The translations under genes were made by a program, and so were the position numbers. From Akebia trifoliata (Eukaryota; Streptophyta; Magnoliopsida; Ranunculales; Lardizabalaceae): a DNA stretch of 64,000 nt. The notes under the pieces were generated by a model. That model saw only the letters and a list, made by a program, of their open reading frames with translations, was not told where the DNA came from and did no database searches. Where the stretch lies: contig CM030716.1 in assembly GCA_017979445.1 (NCBI GenBank), forward strand, positions 12,685,611 to 12,749,610, given 5' to 3'. Shown here one piece after another: positions 34,435 to 46,837 of the stretch (position 1 is the first letter of the stretch; each line of letters starts with the position of its first letter).

Positions 34435-35440
34435 ACCTAGTCCTAAGCTTACCCATAAAAGTCCTCCTAAGTACCGTGCGAAAAGTCAAGAAAGATAGCA
34501 AAACATGATCAGACAGCAATCCCAGAAGTTCAGACAAGATGAAAAGAAAAAAGCCTGCTAAGTTGAAAACCCGAAAAGGGCGGCTTAGGCAAAAATTAAG
34601 GCAAGCTCGCAAGGTTGAAAATCTGAAAGGACGACTTTGACAACAATCAGAGCAAAGAGAAGAGAAAAAATTGTAAGCTCGCTAGATCGAAAACTTAAAA
34701 AGGCGATCTAGGCAAAAGCTAGAGCATGCTCGCTAGATTGAGAACCTGAAGAGGCAATCTAGGCAAAACTGAGAGCAACCAAAAAATAAAAGAAAATCTC
34801 CATTGAGTTGAGAAGCTGAAAAGATGGTTTGAGCCGAAACATCCAAAGTCCGAATGATCAAGTTTCAATATCCAGTTTGAACCAAATATAGACTCAGTGG
34901 ATACAAGTATCTCATCTATGATTGATCTGAAGAGTTTCATATCTCTAAGTGAATCGACGGGGAGAAAGAATAAATTCTATGATGAATTTCAGAAAGAAAT
35001 ATTTTGTTCCAATTTCTTTGAGCCTGACTCAAAATCTTCAATATAAAAAGTCAAAATTAAAAGTTAAACCTTTATTGCGTTTGCGGTAATCAAGGATTTC
35101 AAATTTTCATAACAAGGGCACTTCCTTTTCTAAAGAGTATAGTTTCCCCCTTACACTAGAGGCATTCGTTTTCAAATTATGTTCAATTATCCCCAGTGCA
35201 ATATTCCTTGTCAAACTAGGGGCATTTTGGTTCTGAAACCTGGTCAATTCTAACCCCAAAGGATAAGGTTAACTCTGAATTTAAAGGTTACCCTCTTGAT
35301 AGCAATTTGTTGAAAACCCCTGAGGTTCAAAAGCAAGTTAAAGTGTTGAGCGGACCTTCATAAAATCCAACTCTTTATTTTTCTCAAAAGAAAGAATCAA
35401 ATGCGGTGTTAATCCCCCGTTCGTTTTTCAAAAAAAAAAA
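34435..35440 (+). other. 3' non-coding region of the outer Tat element, upstream of the array
   Basis: Repeated short modules such as ctagattgagaac and gcaatctaggcaaaa, in loose 60-70 bp periodicity, occupy 34540-34830. The rest is unremarkable. No open frame of note. This type of repeat-rich spacer after integrase is common in Tat elements. Confidence 0.5.
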
Positions 35441-35450
35441 AAAAAAAATT

Positions 35451-36235
35451 TTAGTTCATTACTCTTTCACCCTGCATAGGTAGAGTAGGACTCTCAGAAA
35501 ATTAGTTCAATACTCTTTCACCCTAAGCAGGTAGAGTAGGACTCCTAGAAAATTAGTTCATTACTCTTTCACTCCGAGTAGGTAGAGTAGAACTCCCAAA
35601 AAATTAGTTCATTACTCTTTTACTCCGAGTAGGTAGAATAAAACTTCCCAAAAAAAAAATTAGTTCATTACTCTTTCACCCTGGACAGGTAGAGTAGGAC
35701 TCTCAAAAAGATTAGTTCATTACTCTTTCACTCCGAGTAGATAGAGTAGAACTTCCCAAAAAAAATATTAGTTCATTACTCTTTCACCCTGGGCAGGTAG
35801 AGTAGGACTCTCAAAAAGATTAGTTCATTACTCTTTCACTCCGAGTAGGTAGAGCAGAATTTCTAAAAAATTAGTTCATTACTCTTTCACCCCGAGTAGG
35901 TAAAGTAGAACTTCCCTAAAAATTAGTTCATTACTCTTTCACTCCGAGTAGGTAGAGTAGAACTTCCCAAAACAAATTAGTTCATTACTCTTTCACCCTG
36001 GGCAAGTAGAGTAGGACTTTCAAAAAGTTTAGTTCATTACTCTTTCACTCCGAGTAGGTAAAGTAGAACTTTCAAAAAAAAAAAAAATAGTTCATTACTC
36101 TTTCACTCCGGGTAGGTAGAGTAGAACTTCCTAAAAAAAAAATTAGTGCATTACTCTTTCACTCCGAGTAAGTAGAGTAAGACTCTAAAAAAAAATATAA
36201 ATTCATTACTCTTCACCTAGAGAAGGTAGAGTAAG
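35451..36235 (+). repeat. Tandem array of about fifteen 50-58 bp units
   Basis: Each unit reads ttagttcattactctttcac then a variable ccgagtaggtagagtag and an A-rich end. About 15 copies are present, with length variation mostly in the A runs. The array lies 370 bp before the 3' LTR of the Tat element. Confidence 0.92.
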
Positions 36236-36589
36236 ACATTCGACTTTCTCCCAACTTTTGCTCAGATTTGTCTCAAATCTCATTCAAATTTTCTCGAGTT
36301 TTGTTTTACTCAGATTTTACTCAGTTTCACACAGTGCACACACTTGCACAGTTGTTTCGTTAGTCAAGGAGAATTTTCTAAAATTCAAGGATCTGACACT
36401 GTCAGTAGGAGCTCGCGCTCAAGGACCTGACAACTTTTTAGTTCGGGGAGAGTTTTACCCTCAAGGATCCGAACACCCCGACGAATTACTAAATCAGGCT
36501 GCAAAATGAATTGTCACTAGCTTTGGCATTCAGATATCGCACTATCTACCAAAATAGATTTGCTATATAGTTTGCTTCAACCCTCTGCC

Positions 36590-36600
36590 AAAGAGGGGCA
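36590..36600 (+). other. Polypurine tract of the Tat element
   Basis: The purine-rich aaagaggggca lies two bases before the TG of the 3' LTR, as needed for plus-strand priming. Confidence 0.7.
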
Positions 36601-36602
36601 TC

Positions 36603-38098
36603 TGTAGACACCTCATTTTTGCACTCGCCTGATTAATCAACTCGTCAATCCGATCGCAACGGTTCCCAATGCTGGATGTCTATTCCAATGCTTTATTTTG
36701 TTACCAGATATGTTTCAGAAATCCGGATGAGGTATCTCGAACTGACAAAACTTTAGAAATCACACTACGCTAGAAAAATACGACCCCAGAAACATAGAAA
36801 TCATCATCTTGCTAACCAAAAAGAAGCTTCACGATAAAAACCACTAAAAATGATCAAATTATGAAAATACCCCTAACATCAAAACAACCCTAGAACCTAC
36901 GTTACGCTTAGGAAAACCCATTCAAAACACATAAAACAACAAATCGAAACCAAATAAACCACTTCACCAATTTTCACAAAAATTGACAAAATTACGAAAA
37001 TACCCCTCATAAAATTCACGATCATTTCACACAAAATTTTTTCATAAATGATAAAAACCAACATTCCCATTGAATTCCTTACGAAAAACTGATTCCAAAA
37101 CATCCTGAAACATTGAAAAACGACTTAAAACGTAAAAAATCCTCTCCGAGGGCAAAACGGTAATTTTATAATTTTAATAATTAAAATTTTTGAAATTAAT
37201 AAACGAATCATTAAATAATGTAAAGTGAAACATTAAAGTTAATCAAGTAAGACTAAAGTCAAGATATTAAAAGCCAACCAAGAAAGACTAAAGTTAAAGT
37301 ATTAAAGTCAATCTCATAAGACTAAAGTCAAAATCCTAAATCAAAACCCTAATCTAAACTAATCAAGTCAATCTCATAAGACTAAAGTCAAAACCCTAAA
37401 TTAAAACCCTAAAGACTAAGTCAATCTCATAAGACTAAAGTCAAAACCCTAACTAAAACTCTAAAACAAACCTTAATGCTTCTAAAAAACTTTATAAATA
37501 GGAGCCTCCACACCCTATTTTCGTATAAAAGAAAAAACCCTAGAAAAAGTAGGTGAAGAAGCCTCCACAACCGCTCCAAAACCCTAATTTTGGAGTCCCA
37601 ACTCCTTACCCATCACTCCTACTTCGATTTTAGCCTAAAAAATACCTAGAAACCATTCAAAAACACCCCAAAATCCACAAGAAATTCGAAGCACCCAGAT
37701 CTAAGAAGGAAATACCTTGTCTCGGAGATTAGAAATCAGATCCGAAGACAGAACGAAGTAATGAGTACGGTACAAGGAGCAGTTTCACCAGATCTGAGGG
37801 AATAGAACCTTTGCAGATCGAAGGTAAGATTTTTTGTTATTTTTTTATCTAGGTTTTGTCATAGCAATGTAGTCTTATTTGGGATAAGTAGAGACCGGCA
37901 TTGGCCGGGTGGGATTGGTGCCTAACACCTTCCAACCCCGTAATGTGATCCTCGGATTCAATTTTTCTATAGTAGATTGGTTCTTTTATCCGTTTAGAGT
38001 CAGTATTTGGTTCCTAGACCGTAATAACTAGGTGACAACTCCCAAACCTCAAGGGTCAAAAGTGGATCCGCGCACCCCGCGGATCGAGGGCGCTTTCA
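36603..38098 (+). repeat. 3' LTR of the Tat element
   Basis: About 1496 bp, TG to CA, matching the 5' LTR along its length with scattered substitutions and a shorter agtcaatc-type array. It is followed by the GTATT target duplication. Confidence 0.92.
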
Positions 38099-40491
38099 GT
38101 ATTTCCAAACTGTACAAAATATTTTCATGTCCAAGTTGGTCAAAATAGACATTGAAACTAAAATTTAATACCTTTATTTGGGTTCTAGTCTGTATTATAG
38201 TATTCTATTATGACATATATCCACAAAATGTATTAAAATATTTTGATTTTTTCAAGGGTTGACATGAAATTTAGTTGATATAGTGTCTTTTTACATATAT
38301 ATTTATGAGAAAATCAGTGTTAATTTTACAAAATATTATGATGAATAGTGAATTTTGATCAGAATTATTAATATCCAATTATAATTATTAATATAAATTA
38401 TAATAAGTTATATGTCAACTTAATTTTTTGTACTATAATCACATATGCATAAACATCCAATAATCCTTGTTTTAATTAGTTTAATCTATTAGTAATTATT
38501 TATTTATGTACTTATTTAAAAAAAATTAAAGTATAATAGTTGAAGCGGTCAGGATCCGTAGATAACATTTTAGACAATGTTCTAGACAACGTGTTTTGTC
38601 TTATATGGGCAAAAAGTTTCAGAATGGGCTGATTTTTGTGAGAATGATCTCTATGTTAAGGGGATCATCTTTGCAAAAAAGCAGCTCATTCCAAAATTGT
38701 TATGCCATATGGGAAAAAATGTTATCTATGAAACGCTGTCTTAGTTTAAGAGTTTTACATACACAGGTATATGTAACTAATATGGCTGATTATTTTCATT
38801 TGCATATAGAATACTATTTTTCTCTTCACTTCTGGGACTCAAATATTTTTTTGTATGATTACTAGAAGTTGTTAAATTTTATTTTCACACTTCATATGAT
38901 TATTTATTATATTTCTTATGACTCAAATGCATTTCTATCATTTCTATTGTTTCAATATTTTCAAGAAAATTATATTTATTTTCATATTAATCAAAATACT
39001 TGTACAAAAAATTTCATTAACAAACTAACCAAAATAGACATCGCAATCGAAATTTAATATCTTGGGCTGTATATATTTGTACCAAATTTAATACAACTTA
39101 CCCATTGACTCCCAAGGCCAACAATGACATTTATGATTTCATAAGCCTGGAAGCGATTGCAATTTTAATTCATTTCATTTTAATTATTGTATAATCTTTA
39201 TTTTAAAACAGAATTAAAAATTTTCTTTTATATGGATGTTGTTACATAATGAAAGTCTTCTACTTTGTTCTATATAAAGATTCAACAATTATTTTGATAG
39301 GTATTGGAGAGCTTAGAGCATGCGAAGAATCGAGGTACACACATTTTTGCCGAGTACTTAGGAGGTTCAATTTACTGTGATGCTTATAATATAAGCAACC
39401 CCAGAGCTGATGGACTTGGTTTGGTATCATGTATTGAACTAAGTCCTGAAAATGCCGGCATATCATCCGAAGAGGTACTTTTTTGTGTGTGTGTGTATTT
39501 TAACCAAATTTCTTATGTGCTTATGCACATTATTTTTTACATTTAAATATTGTTTTTAACTATTGTATATCTATTATGTTGAACTCATCTTTACCTCCAT
39601 TAACCACTAGCCCCTTGTTTGCCTAGTAAAAAAAAAATGTATATCTAATATGATGTAGGAGTAGGACAACTATGTTATGTAATTTTTCAGATTTTTTATT
39701 TATATATATTTTTTATTACTATTGTTAATAATATAATTAGCTACAACTTAAATAGTGTCAAAATCCTAAGTTCAGGACATGTAGTGATATAGTGAAATAC
39801 TCGAGAGTCTAAGATCGATCCATGGGGATTAAATCAAAAGTGAGCAAAAATTAATGAAAAAGAAAAGGAAAAAAAAAAAATCTAAATTTTGGATTTTGAA
39901 ACTAAAGCGAGAATAAATTTAAAATCAAGAACAATAATAGAAAAATGGTTAAGGAATTGAAGATCCACCATGGGAAAATTGTAAAATTTATTTGTTTGAC
40001 CAATTTTTGTTTAAACTTAAATTGAACAATGGTTTGTTATAATTGGAATATTTGGTAATGAAATTTTGACATAATAATCCAAAAATATGTGTTTGATTAT
40101 CTAAAAATTGTATGTAGCACGTTGTTAAATTAACACAAGAAGTTTAAGCATTTGATGCAACCGAAGTTCAGACCAAATCAAAGAATTTTATAGTTAAATA
40201 ATAATAATAATCCTAAATAAAATACTTATTGAATTAAAAAAACCCAAACAATTTTACCTCCATGTTTTTATCAAATAAAATCAAACTTACCATTCGTCAT
40301 GGGTTCTCCTCTAATTTTGACTAAAAGTTTAGCTAATCATCTCTGAAAAATCCAAGAAAATAATTCATTAATCAATCCTTGAAAATTAGAATGAAAATAA
40401 ATAAAAAAATAGAGAAAAGAGGGTATCAAGGAGAAAAAATAATAGAAGAGATGAAGAAAATGAAAAACTAGGGACAAAAGTAAAGAGTCTC

Positions 40492-40659
40492 AGAAAAGTT
40501 GGTAGAGAGAATTAATTAGGGAAAAAGAACAATTAAATACAAAGAAAGTGAATGTAGAACATAAAAGAAAAGGAAGAAAAGTTGGTAGAGAGAATTAATT
40601 AGGGAAAAAGAACAATTAAATACAAAGAAAGTGAATGTAGAACATAAAAGAAAAGGAAG
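40492..40659 (+). repeat. 83-bp tandem duplication in copy B intron 3
   Basis: A unit starting agaaaagttggtagagag and ending aagaaaaggaag occurs twice in a row. Copy A has a single copy at about 9245-9330. Confidence 0.8.
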
Positions 40660-42860
40660 AGAGAGAGAAAAAAGTTGTGAGTTACGTCAGAAAGAAAGAG
40701 CTTCTCTCTTTTCTTAGTCCTTCCTTCTTTTTCTTAATCTTTTTAAGCTCTTCCTTTTTTGTCGTATTTTCCAAGAATGTTCTTGCTTCATTATTTTAGT
40801 TATCAATCTATTATATATTTTTTTTAATCTACTTTCAAGAATTCCCTTCCTTTATTGTCTTCTTTAACATTGGGCTTTTAATTGGTTTCCTTTCAAAACA
40901 TCAGCCTTAACACCTATAAAATAAAAATTAAAACAATTAGGCTTATATCACCTATATAAAGAAGATTTAGCATGCGTTTTCTAAGGTAATGTAGATGATG
41001 CAAAACTAAAGTCTTCAAATTATTAATTGAAAGTTGATGTAACAACCTAAAAATAAAGAAGGGTAGAGCATAATTAAATTGATATTTTCATAGCTAGTCC
41101 TGAACTAATATGATTTTGCCATTTATTAAAAAAGATGATTATTGTGCGAGGTATCAGAATTTTTGCTGGTAAAAATAAAGAAATTTATAAAATTATTAGT
41201 CAAGTTATGTATTTAAATACGATTTTGCAAGCAAGGGTTCTAGAATTTGCTTATGTAAATTTTAGAAAATCAAAGGAATAAAAGTGTAAATTCACTACAA
41301 AAGTTTATATAGACAATAAGATTTATTTGTGTTTAGTAGAGTCATATAACTCAATTGGTACATATTGCAAAGCAACTTTTAGGTCGTAAGTTCAACTCTA
41401 ACTTACCCATCAAAAATCAAAATAATTTATCCATGTATGAGAATATTTCAAAATCTTATCTAATTATATAATTTCATCAAAATATTTATCTATGTTTTCT
41501 CCTCTATTGATTATGTTATATGCTTTCTTATTAACGAATATTGTAATCAATTCATAAAAAAATAAGCTAACATAATGCATATTGTAATTTTCTTTAGAGT
41601 TGTGCTAGGGTGACATTAGATTTACTGTGATTTTTTACATTTCTGATGTGGAGGTACGCACATAATCGTAGATGTTGTTTCCTTGTGATACGAGCAAACA
41701 CATCTATGATAATGTGAGCACCTCCACGTAAGAAATGTAAAAAATGCAGTAAATCCAATGTCATTCAAGCATTAATATTTTCTTTATCATTATCTAAGTT
41801 CCTATGACTTGAGTTTTTGTATTATCAAATATAAAATGTTAAGCCTATCTGCCTATCTACTTGTATAGTATTAACTTTCATGTCGAAAGTCAATTTTTTG
41901 AATTATTGAACCACTTTATTTGGTGCTATATTTTCACAACTTAGGTTCAATACCCGTTGACAACTACTTAACCCCCTACTTGCCTAGTTAAAAAAAGGAC
42001 TAATAATCAAAAGATATTTTTGAAAATGTGAAATGAGATGAATTACAAATTGTTGATAAAAAAACTCGTTGTCTAAATCATTTCATGGATGGAGAACCAC
42101 GAGATATTAAGTAGATTTTGTTCAAACACATAAGACTCAAAATGCAGTTAACAAAACTGAGTAGGTATATATTGTTTGTCCCATATTTGGAATGATATCA
42201 TCTTGAAATTTAAAAGATATTTTTTTCCCAGGTTAACTATATAAATGCACATGCAACTTTAAGTATTGTTGGTGACCTAGCTGAGGTGAATGCTATAAAA
42301 AAGGTGTTCAAGAACGTGTCAGATATTAAAATCAACTCAACCAAGGTCTCTCTCTCTCTCTCTATTATATATGGGAATACTAATATCCAAGACCTCATAA
42401 GGACGTTAGTATTTTCCACTAATTTCTTTTTCCAATAATATCCTTGTTCAATTTGTCTTTTAGTGAAAAGAGACAAGTGTATGCTAGTTTTTTACATAAT
42501 AAATGATTGTCATTTACGTCATAAATGTGAATGACATTTTAAATGTTTTGGCAATTAATGCCAATATAATAATTCATTTCTTAAGGGTATAATAAATGTA
42601 TTTATTATATAGCCTACATGGTGAGACCAAATTATTGAGATGATGTTTAGTGAGGATGATCTCTATGGTGAGAAGATCATCCTAAAAAAAAATCAGCCCA
42701 ATCTAAAACTTCTGACCCCATCAAAATTAAGTGGTCTACAAAGTTGAAGAATTATTATGAACTGTCAATTTTTAATGTTAATTTGTATATCACTTTTGAC
42801 GGGGTGAGAAGTTTTAGAATGTGCTGATATATATATATATATATAGGGTCCCGTTCAGCA

Positions 42861-43290
42861 ACAAACATTTTGGCAAAACATTTTTCAAAACATGGGTTAG
42901 AGGTTTTGGAATGGCTGATATTTGGTGAGGATGATCTCTACGGTGAGGAGATCATCCTCACCAAAAATCAGCCCATTCCAAAACTTCTAACCCATGTTTA
43001 CAAGTTGAAAAATCATGGACTGTCCATTTTTTGTAAACCATTTTTGATGGGGTTAGAAGTTTTGGAATGGGCTGATTTTTGGTGAGGATGATCTCTACAG
43101 TGAGGAGATCATCATCACCAAAAATCAGCACATTCCAAAACTTCTAACCCCATCAAAAATAGTTTACAAAAAATGGACGGTCCACGATTTTTCAACTTGT
43201 AAACATGGGTTAGAAGTTTTGGAATGTGCTGATTTTTGGTGAGGATGATCTCCTCACTATAGAGACCGTCGTAAAAAATTCAGCCTAATA
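42861..43290. repeat. Array of hairpins with nested palindromes in copy B intron 4
   Basis: Module hairpins are centred near 42941, 43099 and 43260. Arms read ttagaagttttggaatggg and gctgatttttggtgaggatg with inverted partners tcatcctcaccaaaaatcag and ccattccaaaacttctaacc. The spacers on both sides of the middle hairpin (gttgaaaaatcatgg and ccacgatttttcaac; ccatttttgatgggg and ccccatcaaaaatag) are also inverted copies, so the region is a palindrome made of palindromes. Confidence 0.85.
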
Positions 43291-45185
43291 ATATGACAAA
43301 TTTTGCTTCTCAACATGATTTCCCTAATGTGAGTTGTTGAATGTGTCCCTATATATATATATATATAAACACAATGATAGATCCCAATCTCTTTGTCTTA
43401 TAAATAAAGAGGGATTGAGATTAAATTTCACTATAAATCTTGATGATAATTTTTTAATTTATTGTCTCTCATCTTCTCTTTCTTTTTAAGCATCCTTTTC
43501 CACCTTAGTTGCATATCATCTTCTACCTCCCTTAACCCCAAAAAGGATGCTTGTGCTAGTAGGCACAAGTAAACTTATAAAGCATTGTTGGGATTTAATT
43601 TCATTACGAATCTTCATAAAAAAAATTAATTTTATTATCTTTCTCTTTTTTTAGTTTTCAAAAGTACCATTCCAAATTTATTATTTTCTCTTTCCTATTC
43701 TTTTAACTTCAAAGAGGATGCATGTGCCTACTGTGCATGCACACGCATGTGTGTGTATGTTTGTGTGCGTGTGAGTGTGTGTATAGGGGAATGCTAGTTT
43801 TCAAGACCACATGATGACATTAGCAATGTCCATCACATTCATTTTTCAGTAATATCCTTATCCATTTTATTTTTTTACCAAAAAAATATTAGGTATGTTG
43901 GCCTTTTACATAATAAATATATTTATTATGTTGCCATTAATTATCAAAGTATTTAGTGTAAATAAGACATTTATATTTAAAGACTAAAATGCCCTTTGCA
44001 TTTATTATTTAAAAGAAAAACATTTATTATGCAATGAAGGGCTCCATTGTCATTGCCAGGGAGGAGCTAGTAAGGATACTGTTGGGGGGGAATCAAGTTT
44101 TTGGTGATTTCAGACTACCCTTGCTCTTTGTTTTAATTTAAGATGCTCTTATGTTTTCAACTAATGACATGCCTCCTTTGACCCTATTGCTCCCTCCACT
44201 TTTTACCCCTCTTGCTTTAATTCTTTTGATTAATTAGATAACCCTTTACACTATGATGAATATTTGAGATACCCAAAACTTTGTTTTCAAATTGATAACA
44301 TGGCCCATTCGACATGTTTTGCCTTTTATAGACTAACTGAAAATGACCTAAATAACCTCATTTGCAATTGGCATCCAAATTTTTTATTTTATTTCCCTAA
44401 AATTTGTTATCTTCAAGTATTTCAAGTTTTCAACCTCGATAAAAAATTAATTTTAATCTGTTTAACTCCATCTTCAATCTACCATTTTGAACTTTGTCAT
44501 AAACCCTTCTATAAAACATTAGAACTTTTTAGCAAAAATCTCATCATCTTCTACTTCAAAAATCCTACCTTATTTTCCCAAGAGGTCATCTTCTACTGAT
44601 TTTGGGAAGAGATCTAATTCAAAAGGTTTTCGATTTCATGTTAAGAGGGTAATGAAGTCATCTAATTTTTTTCTATTAGATAAGACCGTGGTCGAGGGGG
44701 CATGTAGGCGTTTTGGTAGATATTTGAGATAGCCTCTTATGTTTTTAAACTGATGACATTGCCCCTTGACTTCGGGCTTATCTCATACACTAATGAGAAA
44801 GCACCTAAATACCCTTTTTTTTTCAACTTCTAACCAAAAACCTTGAATATATTCCTCAAATTAAACCATTTATCTTCAAGCTATCCAATCTTATAATTAA
44901 ATGTACTTTGCCTCCCATAAAAAAATCTTGGTTTTTCCCTGGTCATTGTCTGATATTTTTTTTAATATAAATATTACACAACCTCAAATAAGGTATATAT
45001 ATATGTATATGTATATATTTCCACTATAAGAAAAAAATATATTGCAATTTAGTGACTATGGAAAAAAAGGTATTGGACATTGCTAACATCCAACTTACAT
45101 TGTGGATAAAGTATACGAATTCTAATGACAATTTTTTCCCCTTCTTGGATCTCCTTTTTGGTTTTGTTGTTATTGTTGTCTTTAG

Positions 45186-45279
45186 TCTATGATTGGACAT
45201 TGCCTCGGTGCAGCTGGGGGTTTAGAAGCCATTGCTACAATTAAGGCCATAATGGTTGCATCCAACCATTAACCAATTT
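45186..45279 (+). pseudogene. KAS copy B exon 5 with 8-bp deletion
   Basis: [16 protein letters not shown] is intact, then 8 nt (ctacaggg in copy A) are missing. The exon is 94 nt instead of 102, and the frame runs into TAA within a few codons. Confidence 0.9.
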
Positions 45280-46105
45280 GTATGTACTTCTTCCAATAAT
45301 TCTTCTAAAACTGGTGAATGAAGTTAAAGAACATTTTTTAGGGGATTCCCATAAAGGTGATTTTTTTATTTATAAAAATTTATGTATTATTCATTTTAAT
45401 TTCAAAAATGATAAATTACCATTTTTGATAACAAAATATTTCAATTAAAGCGAAGGAAAACTTTTCTTGCAACTAATTTTTCCCCACTTTAATTTTAGTA
45501 AATAGTTAGAAAATTCGCTTGATAAAATGATAAACCTTTTATCCCTTTTAAGTAAAATATTTTAATTTAAAAAAATAATTTACCATTTTTGAAATTAAAA
45601 TGACTAATGCGCTGAAGTGGGAATTTCACAATTTTCAGCACTGTTTGAGTAATTAACCTTTTCAATTTTTTTTTTTTTAAGATTTGTCATTTTCATAGAT
45701 TTCAATTTCAACATCGGATAGCTTCAACCATTTGCCAAACTGATTTATCCTTCTTTTTATCATAACTGTAGAATCTCGAGCCTTCAGTTACCTTCAATAC
45801 CATCCCAAACAAAAAACAGCATCATGAAATCAATGTTGGTGAGATGTGGACCCTTCTTTCTAATTTTTTTGAAAACAAATAAAAAATCTGACTTATCTAT
45901 TATCTTTTGTTATTTGCAGCCATTTCAAATTCTGTTGGGTTTGGAGGACAGAATTCTGTCTTGGTTTTTTTAGCATTTAAATTATGATTTATCGAGTTGT
46001 CGATAATTATCAAAGAACAACAAACTAGCTCTTCCCAAGATAGATTTCTTGTAGAGGTTGTTCCATTATTGTATTTTCTAACAGTTCATCACTGACTCTT
46101 CAGGG

Positions 46106-46837
46106 ATCAAAATTTATTTTGTAGTAATTCAGTATTCAATGTGAATGTGTATTCAACAAGATCTTTATCTAGGTTGTTTACACGATCTTGGTGTGGAATT
46201 TCATTCTAATATCTTCAAGTTAACTCTTTATGACATTTCAAAAAATATTGTCAATATTTGACTGAATGAAAACTGCTAAAGTACCTTGAAGTAACACTCG
46301 TAGTAGCATTACTCGAGGATGAAGTTTTCAGGAAACCATTGCAGCTTTTTCTTGAGATAGAGTCTTCAACACTTGAGGAGAATTGATGATTCTTTGTACA
46401 CCCAATATTACTTCGATTGTTATTTCGAGTCACTGTAGCAAGGCTCTTGATTCAATTTCTCTGAAAGTTTGTTTGACTCCATTTTTCCCCTTTATTTTTT
46501 ATTGGTTCAACCTAGGTCTAGCAATATACCATTATCACCCAACATATCTATGAGTCCAATTAAACTAGTTTAGTTCTAAGTGAATAGGGTCAGGTTGGCG
46601 AACTTTGACGTATTTTTTTGTTCACTACTTAATCCAATGCTTGATAGGTGAACATGATCGGATATATTTGAGTCCAATGGTTAGACTTGACAATTAATTG
46701 GGAAAATATTTTTAAGCACAAAAATGCAATATTTTGGTGGAAAAATGTAATGAGAATTAAAATTCATTTGAATCCCCCCCCCCCCTAAAATTACTAATAA
46801 ATTAATCAATTTTAGAAAGGAATTATGATTACTTAGA
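46106..46837. other. Spacer between copies B and D; possible exon on the minus strand
   Basis: A minus-strand open stretch at 46433-46251 reads TRNNNRSNIGCTKNHQFSSS and SRKSCNGFLKTSSSSNATT, followed by a possible donor (gtacttta). It has low-complexity Ser content and no family I recognise. A C run lies near 46777-46786. Otherwise nothing. Confidence 0.25.

Larger units (their letters stand above)
20816..38098 (+). mobile_element. Tat-group Ty3/Gypsy LTR retrotransposon inserted in copy B intron 2
   Basis: LTRs at 20816-22415 and 36603-38098 start TGTAGACACC and end CTTTCA. The flanks carry GTATT at 20811-20815 and 38099-38103, a 5-bp target duplication. The uninterrupted sequence in copy A (near 6490-6510) confirms the insertion. 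A primer-binding site follows the 5' LTR and a polypurine tract precedes the 3' LTR. Inside are a leader with repeats, a broken gag, a short pol-linker remnant, a nested minus-strand element and a tandem array. Reverse transcriptase and integrase of this element are missing. It is not autonomous. Confidence 0.93.
18905..46105 (+). pseudogene. KAS I-like locus, copy B (exons 1-2 missing, frameshifted)
   Basis: Homology to copy A starts inside intron 2 (18905 matches about 5217) and ends about 120 nt after the stop codon. Exon 3 is 39301-39474, exon 4 42232-42345, exon 5 45186-45279, exon 6 45772-45838 and exon 7 45920-45987, all with intact splice sites. Exons 1 and 2, which carry the transit peptide and catalytic Cys, are absent. 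Exon 5 lacks 8 nt after ggccataa, which shifts the frame and brings an early stop. HATS has become HATLS. A 17.3 kb retrotransposon occupies intron 2. It cannot make a working enzyme. Confidence 0.9.

Noticed and set aside
22436..38000. CRISPR-like array (52-bp and 191-bp repeats)
   Set aside because: The repeats are contiguous without unique spacers and lie inside a plant LTR retrotransposon.
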